DNA from: Opitutus terrae PB90-1
Lineage (GTDB): Bacteria > Verrucomicrobiota > Verrucomicrobiia > Opitutales > Opitutaceae
Assembly: GCF_000019965.1 (NCBI RefSeq)
Contig: NC_010571.1
Span: 2,675,001-2,739,000, forward strand
Length of the DNA stretch: 64,000 nucleotides
Direction of reading: 5' to 3'
The notes under the pieces are model-generated. The model was not told the origin of the DNA, ran no database searches, and saw nothing but the letters and a program-made list of their open reading frames with translations. Positions 32,217 through 40,600 of this stretch are shown in pieces. Every line of letters begins with the position of its first letter. The stretch's first letter is position 1. Position numbers and translations under genes: made by a program.

Positions 32217-32893
32217 CAGCGGTGAGCCGGCGCTTCGCCGAGTTTCGCCGCGACTGCGGCGGCCATCTGTTCGACGACCTGCTCGAGCGTGAGAAACGTG
32301 CTGTCGATCACGGTGGCGCCGCGCAGGCTCTCGTTCAGCCGCTGGCTGTCGATCGTGTCGCGCTTGGCCACCTGATCCTGGAAACCCTGCTGCTGCCGGC
32401 GGCGCGCACGCTCGTTGGGATCGGCGAACAGGAAGAAGCGCAGATCGGCGTCGGGAAATATCTTCGAGCCGATGTCGCGCCCCTCCATCACGAGTCCACG
32501 AAAGCCGTGCTGCCGCGCCGTGTTCGCCTGCCCGCGCTGGTAGTCGAGCAGCGCGGCGCGCACTTCGGGAATGGCCGAGTAGGTGGCGACCCAGGTGTTC
32601 ACATCGAGGCTGCGGATCTCGGCGTCGGGCACCACGCGGCCGCCGATCTCCATCATGGCCGAGCGTCCGTTCAGCCGCGTGCCGAGCTTCAAGTCGGCGA
32701 GCACGGTTTTCACCGCGGCCAGGTCCGTGGCCGGTGCGCCGCGGCGAAGCAGCTCAGCCGTCACGGCGCGATAAAACGAGCCGGTGTCGACGTGCAGCAG
32801 GTTGAAACGCTCGCTCAGGGTCCGGGAGCTGGACGATTTGCCGGACGCTGCGCCGCCGTCGATGGCGACGATGATGAACGGGGATGGGGCCAT
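32216..32893 (-). CDS. cmk: Cytidylate kinase
   Basis: A 225-aa kinase that phosphorylates CMP and dCMP. The P-loop is AIDGGAASGKSSSS, followed by LHVDTGSFYRAVT. The CMP-binding and lid regions are VMEGRDIGSKIFPDADLRFF and RARRRQQQGF. Overlaps plsC and aroA through TGATG junctions, so the three genes are probably translated as one coupled message. Confidence 0.95.
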   Translation of the reverse strand: MAPSPFIIVAIDGGAASGKSSSSRTLSERFNLLHVDTGSFYRAVTAELLRRGAPATDLAAVKTVLADLKLGTRLNGRSAMMEIGGRVVPDAEIRSLDVNTWVATYSAIPEVRAALLDYQRGQANTARQHGFRGLVMEGRDIGSKIFPDADLRFFLFADPNERARRRQQQGFQDQVAKRDTIDSQRLNESLRGATVIDSTFLTLEQVVEQMAAAVAAKLGEAPAHR

Positions 32894-34188
32894 CAGTCTG
32901 CCAACGATTTTTGGCGGAGCGTCGCCAGCAACTCAAAAAAGTTCGGAAAAGTCTTCGCGCAGCAGGCCGGATCGCGGATCGAGAGCCACGGCCGGCCGTC
33001 GCCGCGGACATCGCGACAACCCAGAATCGCAAAGCTCATCGCAAACCGATGGTCGCCGTAGGTCTCAATCGTCTCACCGAGCCGCAGCGGCTGCGGATGA
33101 ATCTCCAGCTCGCCGCGGGTTTCAACGACACGCTGGCCGAGCTGCATCAGCTCGCGGGCCATGCCGGCCACGCGATCGGTCTCCTGCTGGCGCGTGTGGG
33201 CGATGCCGGTGATTCGCGTCGGGCCGGCGAGCAGCGGCGTGATCGCCGCGAGGGTGAGGAACGTGTCGGAAATTTCGTGGAAGTTCTCCTCGAGCAACTG
33301 GCCGGCGGCGCGGGCGCGCACGCGCGCCAGCACGTCGACGAAGGCCGAATCGCCCTGCAAGCCGTCGCCGGGCGGACGCAGCCCCGGCAGGGCCAGCGTG
33401 CCGCCAACGACCAGAGGCAGGGCCTGAAAATAGCTCGCGGCGGTCGCGTCGGGCTCGATCGCGTAGCGACTCGGCGCCGAGTAGCGGCCCGCCTTCATCT
33501 CGAAGGTCGTGCTGGAACCCGCGTGGTCGATGCGCACGCCGAATTCCGCCATCAGCCGGAACGTCATTTCGACGAAGGTCCAGCGCACGTCGCTGGTCAG
33601 CGTGATCTGCGTCGCGGCGCGGGCGAGGGGTGCGACCATCAGCAGGGCCGAGAGCAGCTGGCTGCTCTCGCTCGCATCGATCTCGACGGGGCCGCCGCGC
33701 AATCCGCGCGCGTGAATTTCCAGCGGGAAAAAGCCTTCGCGCTCGGTGCAGCGCACCTCGGCGCCGAGCGCACGCAACGCGTCGATCAAGCCGCGCATCG
33801 GGCGCTTGCGCATCTGCGACACGCCGTCGATTCGGTAAACGCCGCGCGGCGCGGCGGCGCACAACGCGGTGAGGAACCGCGCGGCGGTGCCGGCCAGCCC
33901 CACGAACAGATCGACGGGCGCCTTGGCTTGAAACGCGCTCGCCTGATCCGAGACCGCGAGCGTGCGGGCCGGTTCGTTGGCGAACACCGTCAGCCCGAGC
34001 CGGCGGAGCGCCGCGACCATCAGCTGGGTGTCCTCACTGAACAGCGCGCCCGTCAGGACCACCGGGTGATCGCACAGCGCCGCGAGCAGGAGTGCGCGAT
34101 TCGTCAGGCTTTTTGAACCGGGCAACGTGACCTCGCCGCGGACAGGGCGCGTGAACGGCGCGATCGGCAGGAGATCAGGCAGCGGCAT
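32893..34188 (-). CDS. aroA: 3-phosphoshikimate 1-carboxyvinyltransferase
   Basis: A 431-aa EPSP synthase of the shikimate pathway (shikimate-3-P plus PEP to EPSP). Conserved blocks are LPGSKSLTNRALLLAAL, GLAGTAARFLTAL (LGNAGTAxR-like), SSQLLSALLMVAP, and EPDATAASYFQALPL. The later ETYGDHRFAMSFAI with an RVKESDR-like TDRVAGMA also fits. ATG 34188 is chosen; a 36-bp longer start is possible. It is the first gene of the aroA-cmk-plsC operon; tyrA of the same pathway lies 168 bp upstream on the same strand. Confidence 0.95.
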   Translation of the reverse strand: MPLPDLLPIAPFTRPVRGEVTLPGSKSLTNRALLLAALCDHPVVLTGALFSEDTQLMVAALRRLGLTVFANEPARTLAVSDQASAFQAKAPVDLFVGLAGTAARFLTALCAAAPRGVYRIDGVSQMRKRPMRGLIDALRALGAEVRCTEREGFFPLEIHARGLRGGPVEIDASESSQLLSALLMVAPLARAATQITLTSDVRWTFVEMTFRLMAEFGVRIDHAGSSTTFEMKAGRYSAPSRYAIEPDATAASYFQALPLVVGGTLALPGLRPPGDGLQGDSAFVDVLARVRARAAGQLLEENFHEISDTFLTLAAITPLLAGPTRITGIAHTRQQETDRVAGMARELMQLGQRVVETRGELEIHPQPLRLGETIETYGDHRFAMSFAILGCRDVRGDGRPWLSIRDPACCAKTFPNFFELLATLRQKSLAD

Positions 34189-34244
34189 GGGTAACCAGCG
34201 AGATGGGACACACACTTGCGACACGTGGGCCAGGAGACGGGCAG

Positions 34245-34308
34245 GGGCGCAGGCTCGCTGCGCCCGTCGTCGATGGGGGCCGAGGGCGCAGCCAGTCTGC
34301 GTCCCTAC
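34245..34308. repeat. Two related GC palindromes between tyrA and aroA
   Basis: GGGCGCAGGCTCGCTGCGCCC, then GGGCGCAGCCAGTCTGCGTC followed by CCTAC. They share the unit GGGCGCAG...CTGCGCCC with 3116-3135. Short spacer element; no gene. Confidence 0.7.
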
Positions 34309-34356
34309 AAGCAGGTACTCTTCGCCGGTGAAATTTCATGCGCACGCGCGTTCGCC

Positions 34357-35214
34357 TCACGGCGCGGGTCGAAACTGGCTGCGATACGCGCGGCCGCGCT
34401 CCAGTCGCGCGACCACCTCGTGATAATCCCGGTTGGCCAGCGCGATCTGCAACCCGTGGAGTTCGTCCTGGTAATCGCGCAACGCGCGAAGGACTTCCTC
34501 GCGATTTTGTTCAAGGATCGTGCGCCAGAGCTGCGGATCGCTGCCGGCGATGCGGGTGGTGTCGCGCAATCCGCCGCCTGCGTAGTTGCGCCAGGCGGGA
34601 GTTTTGCCGGCGAGCATCGCGCAGAGACTCGAGGCGACGATCTGCGGCAGATGACTGATGTGCGCGACGATTTCGTCGTGCTGATCCGGCGGCACCGTCA
34701 CCGGTTCGCCGCCAAGATCGCGCCAGAAAGCGACAACCTTCGCGACGGCGGCCGGGTTGCTCTCGGGCAGCGGCGTGACGAAGCACGTGCGATGTTGGAA
34801 CAACTCTGCGCTGCCGTGCTCCCAGCCGGTTTTTTCGGAGCCGGCCATCGGATGCGAGCCGACGAAATGCGCGCCATCGCCAAGCGCCGCGTGGCCCTGT
34901 CGCGCGATTTCGCCTTTGACGCTGCCGACGTCGGTTACGATTGCCCCGGCGCCGAGGTGTGGCGCCACCTGTTGGACGAGCGGAATAATCCGATCGACCG
35001 GCGCGGCGACGACGACGAGATCCGCGCCGGCGACGGCCGCCTCGGCGGATTCCGTCACGGCGCTGCACCACGGCTGATGGGCGAGCGCGAGACGGACTTC
35101 CGGACGGCGCGCCCATACCACGATCCGACCCGCCGCGCCGCGCGCGTGCGCGGCTTGGGCGACCGAGCCACCGAGGAGACCTGGGGCAAGAATGGCGAGA
35201 GTGGGCGAGGACAC
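34357..35214 (-). CDS. tyrA: Prephenate dehydrogenase
   Basis: A 285-aa enzyme converting prephenate to 4-hydroxyphenylpyruvate in tyrosine synthesis. The NAD-binding GPGLLGGSVAQAA is followed by TDVGSVKGEI, the SHPMAGSEKTGWEH substrate-binding motif and SHLPQIVASSL. No chorismate mutase or ACT domain is attached. It precedes aroA by 168 bp on the same strand, and the spacer is occupied by palindromic repeats. Confidence 0.95.
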   Translation of the reverse strand: MSSPTLAILAPGLLGGSVAQAAHARGAAGRIVVWARRPEVRLALAHQPWCSAVTESAEAAVAGADLVVVAAPVDRIIPLVQQVAPHLGAGAIVTDVGSVKGEIARQGHAALGDGAHFVGSHPMAGSEKTGWEHGSAELFQHRTCFVTPLPESNPAAVAKVVAFWRDLGGEPVTVPPDQHDEIVAHISHLPQIVASSLCAMLAGKTPAWRNYAGGGLRDTTRIAGSDPQLWRTILEQNREEVLRALRDYQDELHGLQIALANRDYHEVVARLERGRAYRSQFRPAP

Positions 35215-35273
35215 GGGAAGGCGTGGAATGTGTTACATCAAACGCCCGCCGCCGCGGTGTCGAGCGCGGGCGT

Positions 35274-35690
35274 CTAGCGCTTCTGACCGAGCTTCACGAT
35301 GCGTTGATAGGCCTCGGCGCTGAGCGGCAGTACCGAGAGCCGGCTTTGCCGAAGCAGCGCGATGTCGGCGAGTGCGGGCTCGGCCTTGATCTGCGCGAGC
35401 GTCACCGGTTGGCCGAGCGGTTCCACGGCCTTCAACCCCACGGCGACCCAGCCGGGTTCGTCGGCGGTGGTGTCGGGGAAAGCGGGCTTCGTCACCTCGG
35501 CGATCCCGATCACGGCTTTGGTCGTGACGCTTTCGTAGAACAGCACGCGATCGCCGCGGCGCATGCGCTGGAGATTGAGGCGGGCGGGAAAACTCCGCAC
35601 GCCGGTCCACGCCGTGCGGCGGTCGCGCACAAGATCCGTCCACGCGTAGGCTTCCGGTTCGGATTTCACCAACCAGTATTGGGTTGTCAT
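35274..35690 (-). CDS. EVE-domain protein (thymocyte nuclear protein 1-like)
   Basis: A 138-aa single-domain protein with the EVE fold, related to PUA/YTH domains that bind modified bases. It starts MTTQYWLVKSEPEAYAWTDL and contains VRSFPARLNLQRMRRGDRVL plus FYES and IGIAEVTKPAFPDTT, which are typical of this family. ATG 35690 is chosen; upstream codons would enter the divergent gene region. It is 59 bp downstream of tyrA in the same direction. Confidence 0.9.
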   Translation of the reverse strand: MTTQYWLVKSEPEAYAWTDLVRDRRTAWTGVRSFPARLNLQRMRRGDRVLFYESVTTKAVIGIAEVTKPAFPDTTADEPGWVAVGLKAVEPLGQPVTLAQIKAEPALADIALLRQSRLSVLPLSAEAYQRIVKLGQKR

Positions 35691-35721
35691 GCGTAAGGGG
35701 CTTTGGTGCGCTAGCACCGAA

Positions 35722-35850
35722 ATGGACGAGGACCTCGCTGAAAAGGCAAAAGCCCGTCGCCACCTGCGGATCCTGCTCTGGTGCATGGCGGTGGGGGTGG
35801 GCTTGCCGCTGGTCCTGCTCGTGCTGCGCCATGTCCGGCCGGCGTCATGA
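35722..35850 (+). CDS. 42-aa single-pass membrane peptide
   Basis: MDEDLAEKAKARRHLRILLW begins a 42-residue peptide. A charged N-terminus is followed by one hydrophobic helix (about 17-34) and a basic end. Its TGA overlaps the ATG of the PIN-TRAM gene (ATGA), which argues for real translation. Function unknown; a small protein that couples translation to the membrane-inserted partner is possible. Confidence 0.6.
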   Translation: MDEDLAEKAKARRHLRILLWCMAVGVGLPLVLLVLRHVRPAS

Positions 35851-36857
35851 GACGAACGATCTACGCGATTCGCGCGGTTTTCTTCCTGCTCTGTGGCGCG
35901 GGCGGCTGGCTGGTGTGTTACGCGATTCGCGAATGGGACGAGTATCGGGCGCTGGCGATGATGATCGGTTTCCTGATCGGCGCGCTGATCATCCTCATCG
36001 ATGTGCTGCTGAAAGGATTTTCACTGCGGGGGCTTTCGGCGATGACGTTTGGGTTGGCGATCGGCACGCTGATTTCGTACCTGATCGGTTCGTCGCCGTT
36101 GTTTCGCTTCGGCGATCTGCAGACGATCTACCTGTTTCAATTGGTGCTGTTCATCGTCTGTACCTACCTGGCGACGGTGATCGCGCTGCGCGGGAAGGAC
36201 GAGTTCAACCTGGTGATTCCTTATGTGCGTTTCGTGCCGCACGAAGTCGACGTGCCGTTGGTGGTGGTCGACACGAGCGCGCTGATCGACGGACGGATCT
36301 CGCGGGTGTGTGAGGCGGGGTTTCTCAACGCGGCGCTGGTGATTCCGCGGTTCGTCCTCAATGAGCTGCAGGCCGTGGCCGACTCGACCGAACCACACCG
36401 GCAGGCCCGGGGTCGGCGGGGCCTCGAAGTGTTGAACGAGCTGCGTCGGATCAAGCACATCGATATTCGCATTCCCGAAAGCGAGGTCACGAAGCGCACG
36501 GATGTGGATGCGAAGCTCGTGTTTCTCGCGCAGTCGATGCGCGCGAAGCTGCTCACGACGGACTTCAATCTCGCGAAGATGGCGGAGTTCCACGGTGTGC
36601 CGTGGCTGAACCTGAACGATCTCGCGAAATCGCTGCGGCCGGAAATCACGCTGGGCCAGTCGGTCGAGGTGGAGCTCGTGAAACCGGGCAAGGACGAAGG
36701 GCAGGCGGTCGGCTATCTCGAAGACGGCTCCATGGTGGTGGTGGCGGAAGGTCGGTCCTTTATCGGTCACCGCGTGAACGCGGAGATCGTCAGCGTGTTG
36801 CCGACGGCGGGCGGCAAAATGGTGTTCGCGAGGCTGGTGAGCGCTGCGGCGGCATAG
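35847..36857 (+). CDS. PIN-TRAM domain membrane protein (YacL-like)
   Basis: A 336-aa protein with four N-terminal transmembrane helices (about 5-110). A PIN-type nuclease domain follows (VVVDTSALIDGRISRV with the family Asp/Glu residues, later TDVDAKLVFLAQSM and LLTTDFNLAKMA). A TRAM domain lies at the C-terminus (QAVGYLEDGSMVVVAEGRSF). The architecture matches Bacillus YacL. The PIN acidic residues look complete, so it could cut RNA, but the substrate is unknown. ATG 35847 overlaps the preceding small peptide's stop. Confidence 0.9.
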   Translation: MRRTIYAIRAVFFLLCGAGGWLVCYAIREWDEYRALAMMIGFLIGALIILIDVLLKGFSLRGLSAMTFGLAIGTLISYLIGSSPLFRFGDLQTIYLFQLVLFIVCTYLATVIALRGKDEFNLVIPYVRFVPHEVDVPLVVVDTSALIDGRISRVCEAGFLNAALVIPRFVLNELQAVADSTEPHRQARGRRGLEVLNELRRIKHIDIRIPESEVTKRTDVDAKLVFLAQSMRAKLLTTDFNLAKMAEFHGVPWLNLNDLAKSLRPEITLGQSVEVELVKPGKDEGQAVGYLEDGSMVVVAEGRSFIGHRVNAEIVSVLPTAGGKMVFARLVSAAAA

Positions 36858-37436
36858 GTGCCGCACCGCAGGCGAGGGCGGCGAAGCCGTCAGCTTTAGG
36901 CGACGGATCTCGCGTACTGGGCGCCTGAAGCGCCGGGTGGGTCGAAGCGGATAACAGAGCGCGTCTTCTTTGGGCGTCACGGTGGCCCGACGTGGCGAGC
37001 GAGTTCCAACAGTGGCTGACGCCGACCAAGGGGCTGCCGCGCGGCGGCGCGCCCGGAGGAAACGCTCGGCGAGCTCTATAGCTAGACTGAGATTGTTGTG
37101 AACTGTTGTTTCAAAAATGAGATCTGTTGCACATCACGCTTGCACTGCCCCCAGCTGGTCCGCCTTCCCCCTACGTCGGACTCCGAGTTCCCCCTGACGA
37201 CGTTCCCTTTCCCCCTTCCGCCGCTCCGCTCCTTTCGGCTTTCGCCACGTGGTTGCTGGAGAATCGCCCTAATGCCTTCCGCGCCTCTCGCCCAGTTGCC
37301 CGCGAAGCCGGCCCCCCTTGGGGTCTGCCGCGCCCCGGCGGGGAACTGCGCGGCGCGAGTCCCGCGGTGCCGCCCCCTTCGACCGACATTCCGTCGGACC
37401 GAAAAACCAAAACCCCAAGTCAGGCATAAGTCAGAT
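36858..37436. other. 579-bp region upstream of the xylanase gene, no gene seen
   Basis: Both strands lack an ORF with family features. The right part (37140-37230) is strikingly pyrimidine-rich (repeated TTCCCCCT-like runs). The frame of the downstream xylanase stays open back to 37098, but that translation is not protein-like. Promoter elements are not obvious. It probably contains the xylanase promoter and leader. Confidence 0.55.
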
Positions 37437-38102
37437 ATGAAACACCACAGATCCCTAACCTCCGCGCTTCGGCGCGTTTTTCCGCAGGGTCTCCTCATCG
37501 CCGGTCTCGCCCTCGGCTCCGTTTCCGTGCTGCACGCCGGCACGGGTACGGACCACGGCTACTTCTGGTCGCTGTATCGGGAAGGTGGATCCGGCAACAT
37601 TTCATTCCCGCAGGCCGGCACCTATGCGGGGAATTTCGCCATCAGTTACAGCAACGTGAACGACATCGTGGGCGGCAAAGGCTGGAATCCTGGCTCCGCG
37701 CGCACGGTGAACTACAATATCGGCGCCCTCAGCGGGAGCTACAACTTCGTCGGCGTCTATGGGTGGACCACGAACCCGCTCATCGAATACTACGTGGCGG
37801 AGTTGGGTTCCGTGACCGGGGGCACCTACGTGAACAACGTCAGCAGCGACGGTCACAGCTACAGCTTCTACAAACAGCAACGCGTCAACGCCCCGTCCAT
37901 CCAGGGTACGGCGACGTTTTGGCAGTACAAGGATACGTGGGGTGGGTCCTCGACCGGCTCGAATCGCTCGGTCAACATGGCTAACCACATCAACAATTGG
38001 CGCAGCCGCGGCGGCCAGGGATTCGGCAGCTACAACTACATGATCCTCGCGCTGGAGGCGTGGGGCGGAAAGAGCGGCTACATCAACGCCACGGTGTGGT
38101 GA
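37437..38102 (+). CDS. Secreted GH11 endo-1,4-beta-xylanase
   Basis: A 221-aa xylanase of glycoside hydrolase family 11. A signal peptide (about 1-34) is followed by the beta-jelly-roll: NVNDIVGGKGWNPGSARTVN, VYGWTTNPLIEYYVAE, RVNAPSIQGTATFWQY, and MANHINNWRSRG leading to YMILALEAWG. The catalytic nucleophile is Glu117 in NPLIEYYV and the acid/base is Glu207 in LALEAWG. It hydrolyses xylan backbones outside the cell. No carbohydrate-binding module is attached. ATG 37437 is supported by the clear signal peptide. Confidence 0.95.
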   Translation: MKHHRSLTSALRRVFPQGLLIAGLALGSVSVLHAGTGTDHGYFWSLYREGGSGNISFPQAGTYAGNFAISYSNVNDIVGGKGWNPGSARTVNYNIGALSGSYNFVGVYGWTTNPLIEYYVAELGSVTGGTYVNNVSSDGHSYSFYKQQRVNAPSIQGTATFWQYKDTWGGSSTGSNRSVNMANHINNWRSRGGQGFGSYNYMILALEAWGGKSGYINATVW

Positions 38103-38130
38103 GGATGAACCTTCGCTAGCAATGCGACTT

Positions 38131-38173
38131 GGAGCGAGGGGCGGCCGGACGCAGAACCCGGCCCCCTCGCTCC
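38131..38173 (+). terminator. Hairpin after the xylanase, no U-tract
   Basis: GGAGCGAGGGG pairs with CCCCTCGCTCC across a 21-nt loop; the stem is perfect. The tail is ACTTGTTG, so it is at best a weak terminator or an mRNA-stabilising hairpin. Confidence 0.45.
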
Positions 38174-38277
38174 ACTTGTTGCCGGCGAGCCCGATCACGC
38201 GTCCGCCACAACCTGCCCGAATCGGCAGGGCTGAGCAGACCATGTCCGGCACGCCGAGCCCTCGCTCTTCTTTCCCG

Positions 38278-39183
38278 ATGAGAAAACGTTTCACTCTTCT
38301 CCTGCCGCTGCTCGCGATGGTCACCGGCTGGGCGCAGACCTCCCCGAACGATCTCGTCCTCGTCGAAGGTGGCATCTTCAAGAATCCGAAATCGAATTAT
38401 TACGGAAGGACGGTGGGAACGAACGCCTACCTCGGCAGAACCATCGCGGTCGCGAGTTTCCTGATCGGGAAGTTTGAGGTGACGCAGCAGGAGTGGCTGT
38501 CGCTCATGGGCAACAATCCGTCGAAATTTCGCGGTGAAAATCTGCCGGTGGAAAACGTGAGTTGGTATGACTGCATCGAGTTCTGCAACCGGCGAAGCGC
38601 CGCCGAAGGCCTGCAACCCTGCTACGTGATCGACCAGGCGCGGCGGGATCCGGACAACGAGAACGAAATCGACGACGTGAAGTGGACGGTTTCCATCAAG
38701 CCTGCTGACGGCTACCGACTGCCGACGGAAGTCGAATGGGAGTACGCTGCCGGTGGAGGGCAGAAGAGTCGGAGCTACGCCTACAGCGGAGGAGACGAAA
38801 TCGAGGCAGTGGCGTGGTATTGGACCAACTCAGGCGACCAGCCGCTCACCGGGATGTGGTCGTGGCCGCTGATTGAGCGCAACCACAACAAAACGCATCC
38901 GGTTGGGAGCAAGGCACCCAACGAACTCGGGCTCCACGACATGTCCGGCAATGTCCGGGAGTGGTGCTGGAACTGGTATGGCGAATCTGCCGGTGTCGGG
39001 ACGGAGCCGCAGAAGAGCGCCGCCGGTCGGGTGTGGCGTGGCGGAGGATGGATGGGCGGAGATTTTTGTTGCGAGCCGTCGTTCCGCGCGGGCTTCGAGG
39101 CGAGCGGCAAGGGCCCCGATCAGGGTTTTCGCGTGTGCCGGAACGTGACCGGCGCGACAGCGTCCACACCAGCCAGGAGATAG
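38278..39183 (+). CDS. Exported formylglycine-generating-enzyme-like (SUMF1) protein
   Basis: A 301-aa protein with a signal peptide (MRKRFTLLLPLLAMVTGWAQ). An FGE-sulfatase domain follows with the typical blocks VEGGIFKNP, FEVTQQEWLSLMGNNPSKF, PVENVSWYDCIEFCNRRS, YRLPTEVEWEYAA, GLHDMSGNVREWCW and FRAGFEASGKGPDQGFRVCR. Whether the paired cysteines needed for sulfatase activation are present is unclear. Many members are GldK/J-like structural proteins. The ATG at 38242 is an alternative start. No sulfatase gene is nearby. Confidence 0.86.
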   Translation: MRKRFTLLLPLLAMVTGWAQTSPNDLVLVEGGIFKNPKSNYYGRTVGTNAYLGRTIAVASFLIGKFEVTQQEWLSLMGNNPSKFRGENLPVENVSWYDCIEFCNRRSAAEGLQPCYVIDQARRDPDNENEIDDVKWTVSIKPADGYRLPTEVEWEYAAGGGQKSRSYAYSGGDEIEAVAWYWTNSGDQPLTGMWSWPLIERNHNKTHPVGSKAPNELGLHDMSGNVREWCWNWYGESAGVGTEPQKSAAGRVWRGGGWMGGDFCCEPSFRAGFEASGKGPDQGFRVCRNVTGATASTPARR

Positions 39184-39187
39184 AATC

Positions 39188-40417
39188 ATGCGCTTCACAA
39201 TACGGATTTCGATCGCGGCAAATCTGGTACTGCTGGGGATCGTGGCGTTGCTCATCTGGCGCGATCGGCCGGCGGCTTCCGCTGCCTCCGGACTGGCTGC
39301 GCGCAGACTTCCCGCGGCCGTCTCACCTGCGGTTCGCGCACCGCTCGGTTCGGAAACCCGCTCGGAATCCGTGCGTGGCGGCGCGAAGCTTACGCGCGCG
39401 GCGATCGCCGAGCTGGAACAGCGGGGCATCGCGCGCGACACCCTGGTCAACGTCGTGCTTGAGGAGTTCAACCGCCGGTCGACTCAGCGGCTCGCCGCGC
39501 TGCAGCGCCGCTATGCGCCGCGGCTGGTGCCGGACCGCGAGATCCGTGAATGGTCGCGCGCGCTCGAAGCCGAGCGGATCCGCGAACTGCAGGCGGCGTT
39601 CGGCGAAGACGGCTACCGCGCGTGGGACGAGGCGCAAACGCTGCGGGAGCTGAATCGCGCGCGCCCGCCGGGTGACGAGCTGGCGATGACCGCGGACGAA
39701 GCCGAACAAGCGTATCGGCTGCAGAAGGAATTCGAGGACAAGAGCCGGGAGTTGCAGATCCTGATGGAGGATGGCGCTGCGGACCGGGCCGACGTGGGCA
39801 CGCTGCAGGCGCAAGCCCAGCAGACGCTGGATCGCGGGCTCGAGCAGCTGCTCGGCAAACAACGACTAGACGAATTGCGGGGCACCACGGATCCGACCAC
39901 GGCGGTGTATCGCGAGTTCGGCGACTTGAACCCGACCGCGGGCCAGGCCGCGGCCGTGGTGCAGACGGAAGCCGCCTATCGCGAGCGGGAGGCGGCGTTG
40001 GCCCGGCAACTCACGGGAAATCCTCCAGAGGCGGCAAAGCTCGCAGCGGAATTGGCGGCGAGCAACGCGGCGCGCGAGGAAGACCTTCGCCGGATTTTCG
40101 GGGCGGAAGCTTACGACAACCTGAAACGGCAAAACGACCCGGCGTATCAGACGCTCAAGCAGTACGCGGAGGCGTGGGAGCTCAAGGACCAGGAGGTCGA
40201 GTCCGTCTACACGAACCTCGCCGCTTTTCTCGACCAAGCCGCGCGCACGCGCAGCGCCGCGGAGATGAGCGAAACCGCTGGGCAAAGGGTCAACTGGCGT
40301 GAGATTGACGCCACCATTGAACAGGCGCGACAGCAGACCGAGGCCGGCTTGGCGAACCTGATCGGCCCCGAGCGGCTGCGGCGACTGAAGCAGAACGGCC
40401 TGCTGACCACGCGATGA
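39188..40417 (+). CDS. Exported or anchored helical protein of unknown function
   Basis: A 409-aa protein with an N-terminal signal anchor (about 5-25, ISIAANLVLLGIVALLIW). Nearly all the rest is charged alpha-helix/coiled coil, with repeats of Glu/Arg/Ala-rich heptads (QRLAALQRRYAPRLVPDR, QAAAVVQTEAAYREREAAL). No known domain is recognised. It starts 5 bp after the SUMF1-like gene and is probably in the same operon. Confidence 0.75.
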   Translation: MRFTIRISIAANLVLLGIVALLIWRDRPAASAASGLAARRLPAAVSPAVRAPLGSETRSESVRGGAKLTRAAIAELEQRGIARDTLVNVVLEEFNRRSTQRLAALQRRYAPRLVPDREIREWSRALEAERIRELQAAFGEDGYRAWDEAQTLRELNRARPPGDELAMTADEAEQAYRLQKEFEDKSRELQILMEDGAADRADVGTLQAQAQQTLDRGLEQLLGKQRLDELRGTTDPTTAVYREFGDLNPTAGQAAAVVQTEAAYREREAALARQLTGNPPEAAKLAAELAASNAAREEDLRRIFGAEAYDNLKRQNDPAYQTLKQYAEAWELKDQEVESVYTNLAAFLDQAARTRSAAEMSETAGQRVNWREIDATIEQARQQTEAGLANLIGPERLRRLKQNGLLTTR

Positions 40418-40454
40418 CCCGCGCGAGGGGGCGCATGCAGAAGCGTGCCTGTCA

Positions 40455-40491
40455 TTAGAAGCTAGATGCAGGTCGGTCTTCTGGCTTCTAA
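40455..40491. repeat. Short inverted repeat before the metallopeptidase gene
   Basis: TTAGAAGC (40455-40462) and GCTTCTAA (40484-40491) are perfect inverted copies with 21 bases between them. Possible hairpin or operator; no other sign. Confidence 0.5.
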
Positions 40492-40600
40492 CGCCAATTT
40501 CTGGATTTGTGGCGAGGATCCCCTTTGCCATTTGTTCGCGGAGCAGCATAACGAAGGGCTGCAGACCGGGAGGATCTCGCGCCTCTGTTCTCCTTTGCTG

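Noticed and set aside
37098-37436. In-frame extension of the xylanase gene upstream of its ATG
   Set aside because: The extension is not protein-like and would bury the signal peptide; ATG 37437 gives a clean leader.
36858-37436. Riboswitch or leader RNA before the xylanase
   Set aside because: No conserved riboswitch core was recognised; the region is only pyrimidine-rich.
38131-38173. Strong rho-independent terminator
   Set aside because: Hairpin is strong, but no U-tract follows; listed only as a possible hairpin.
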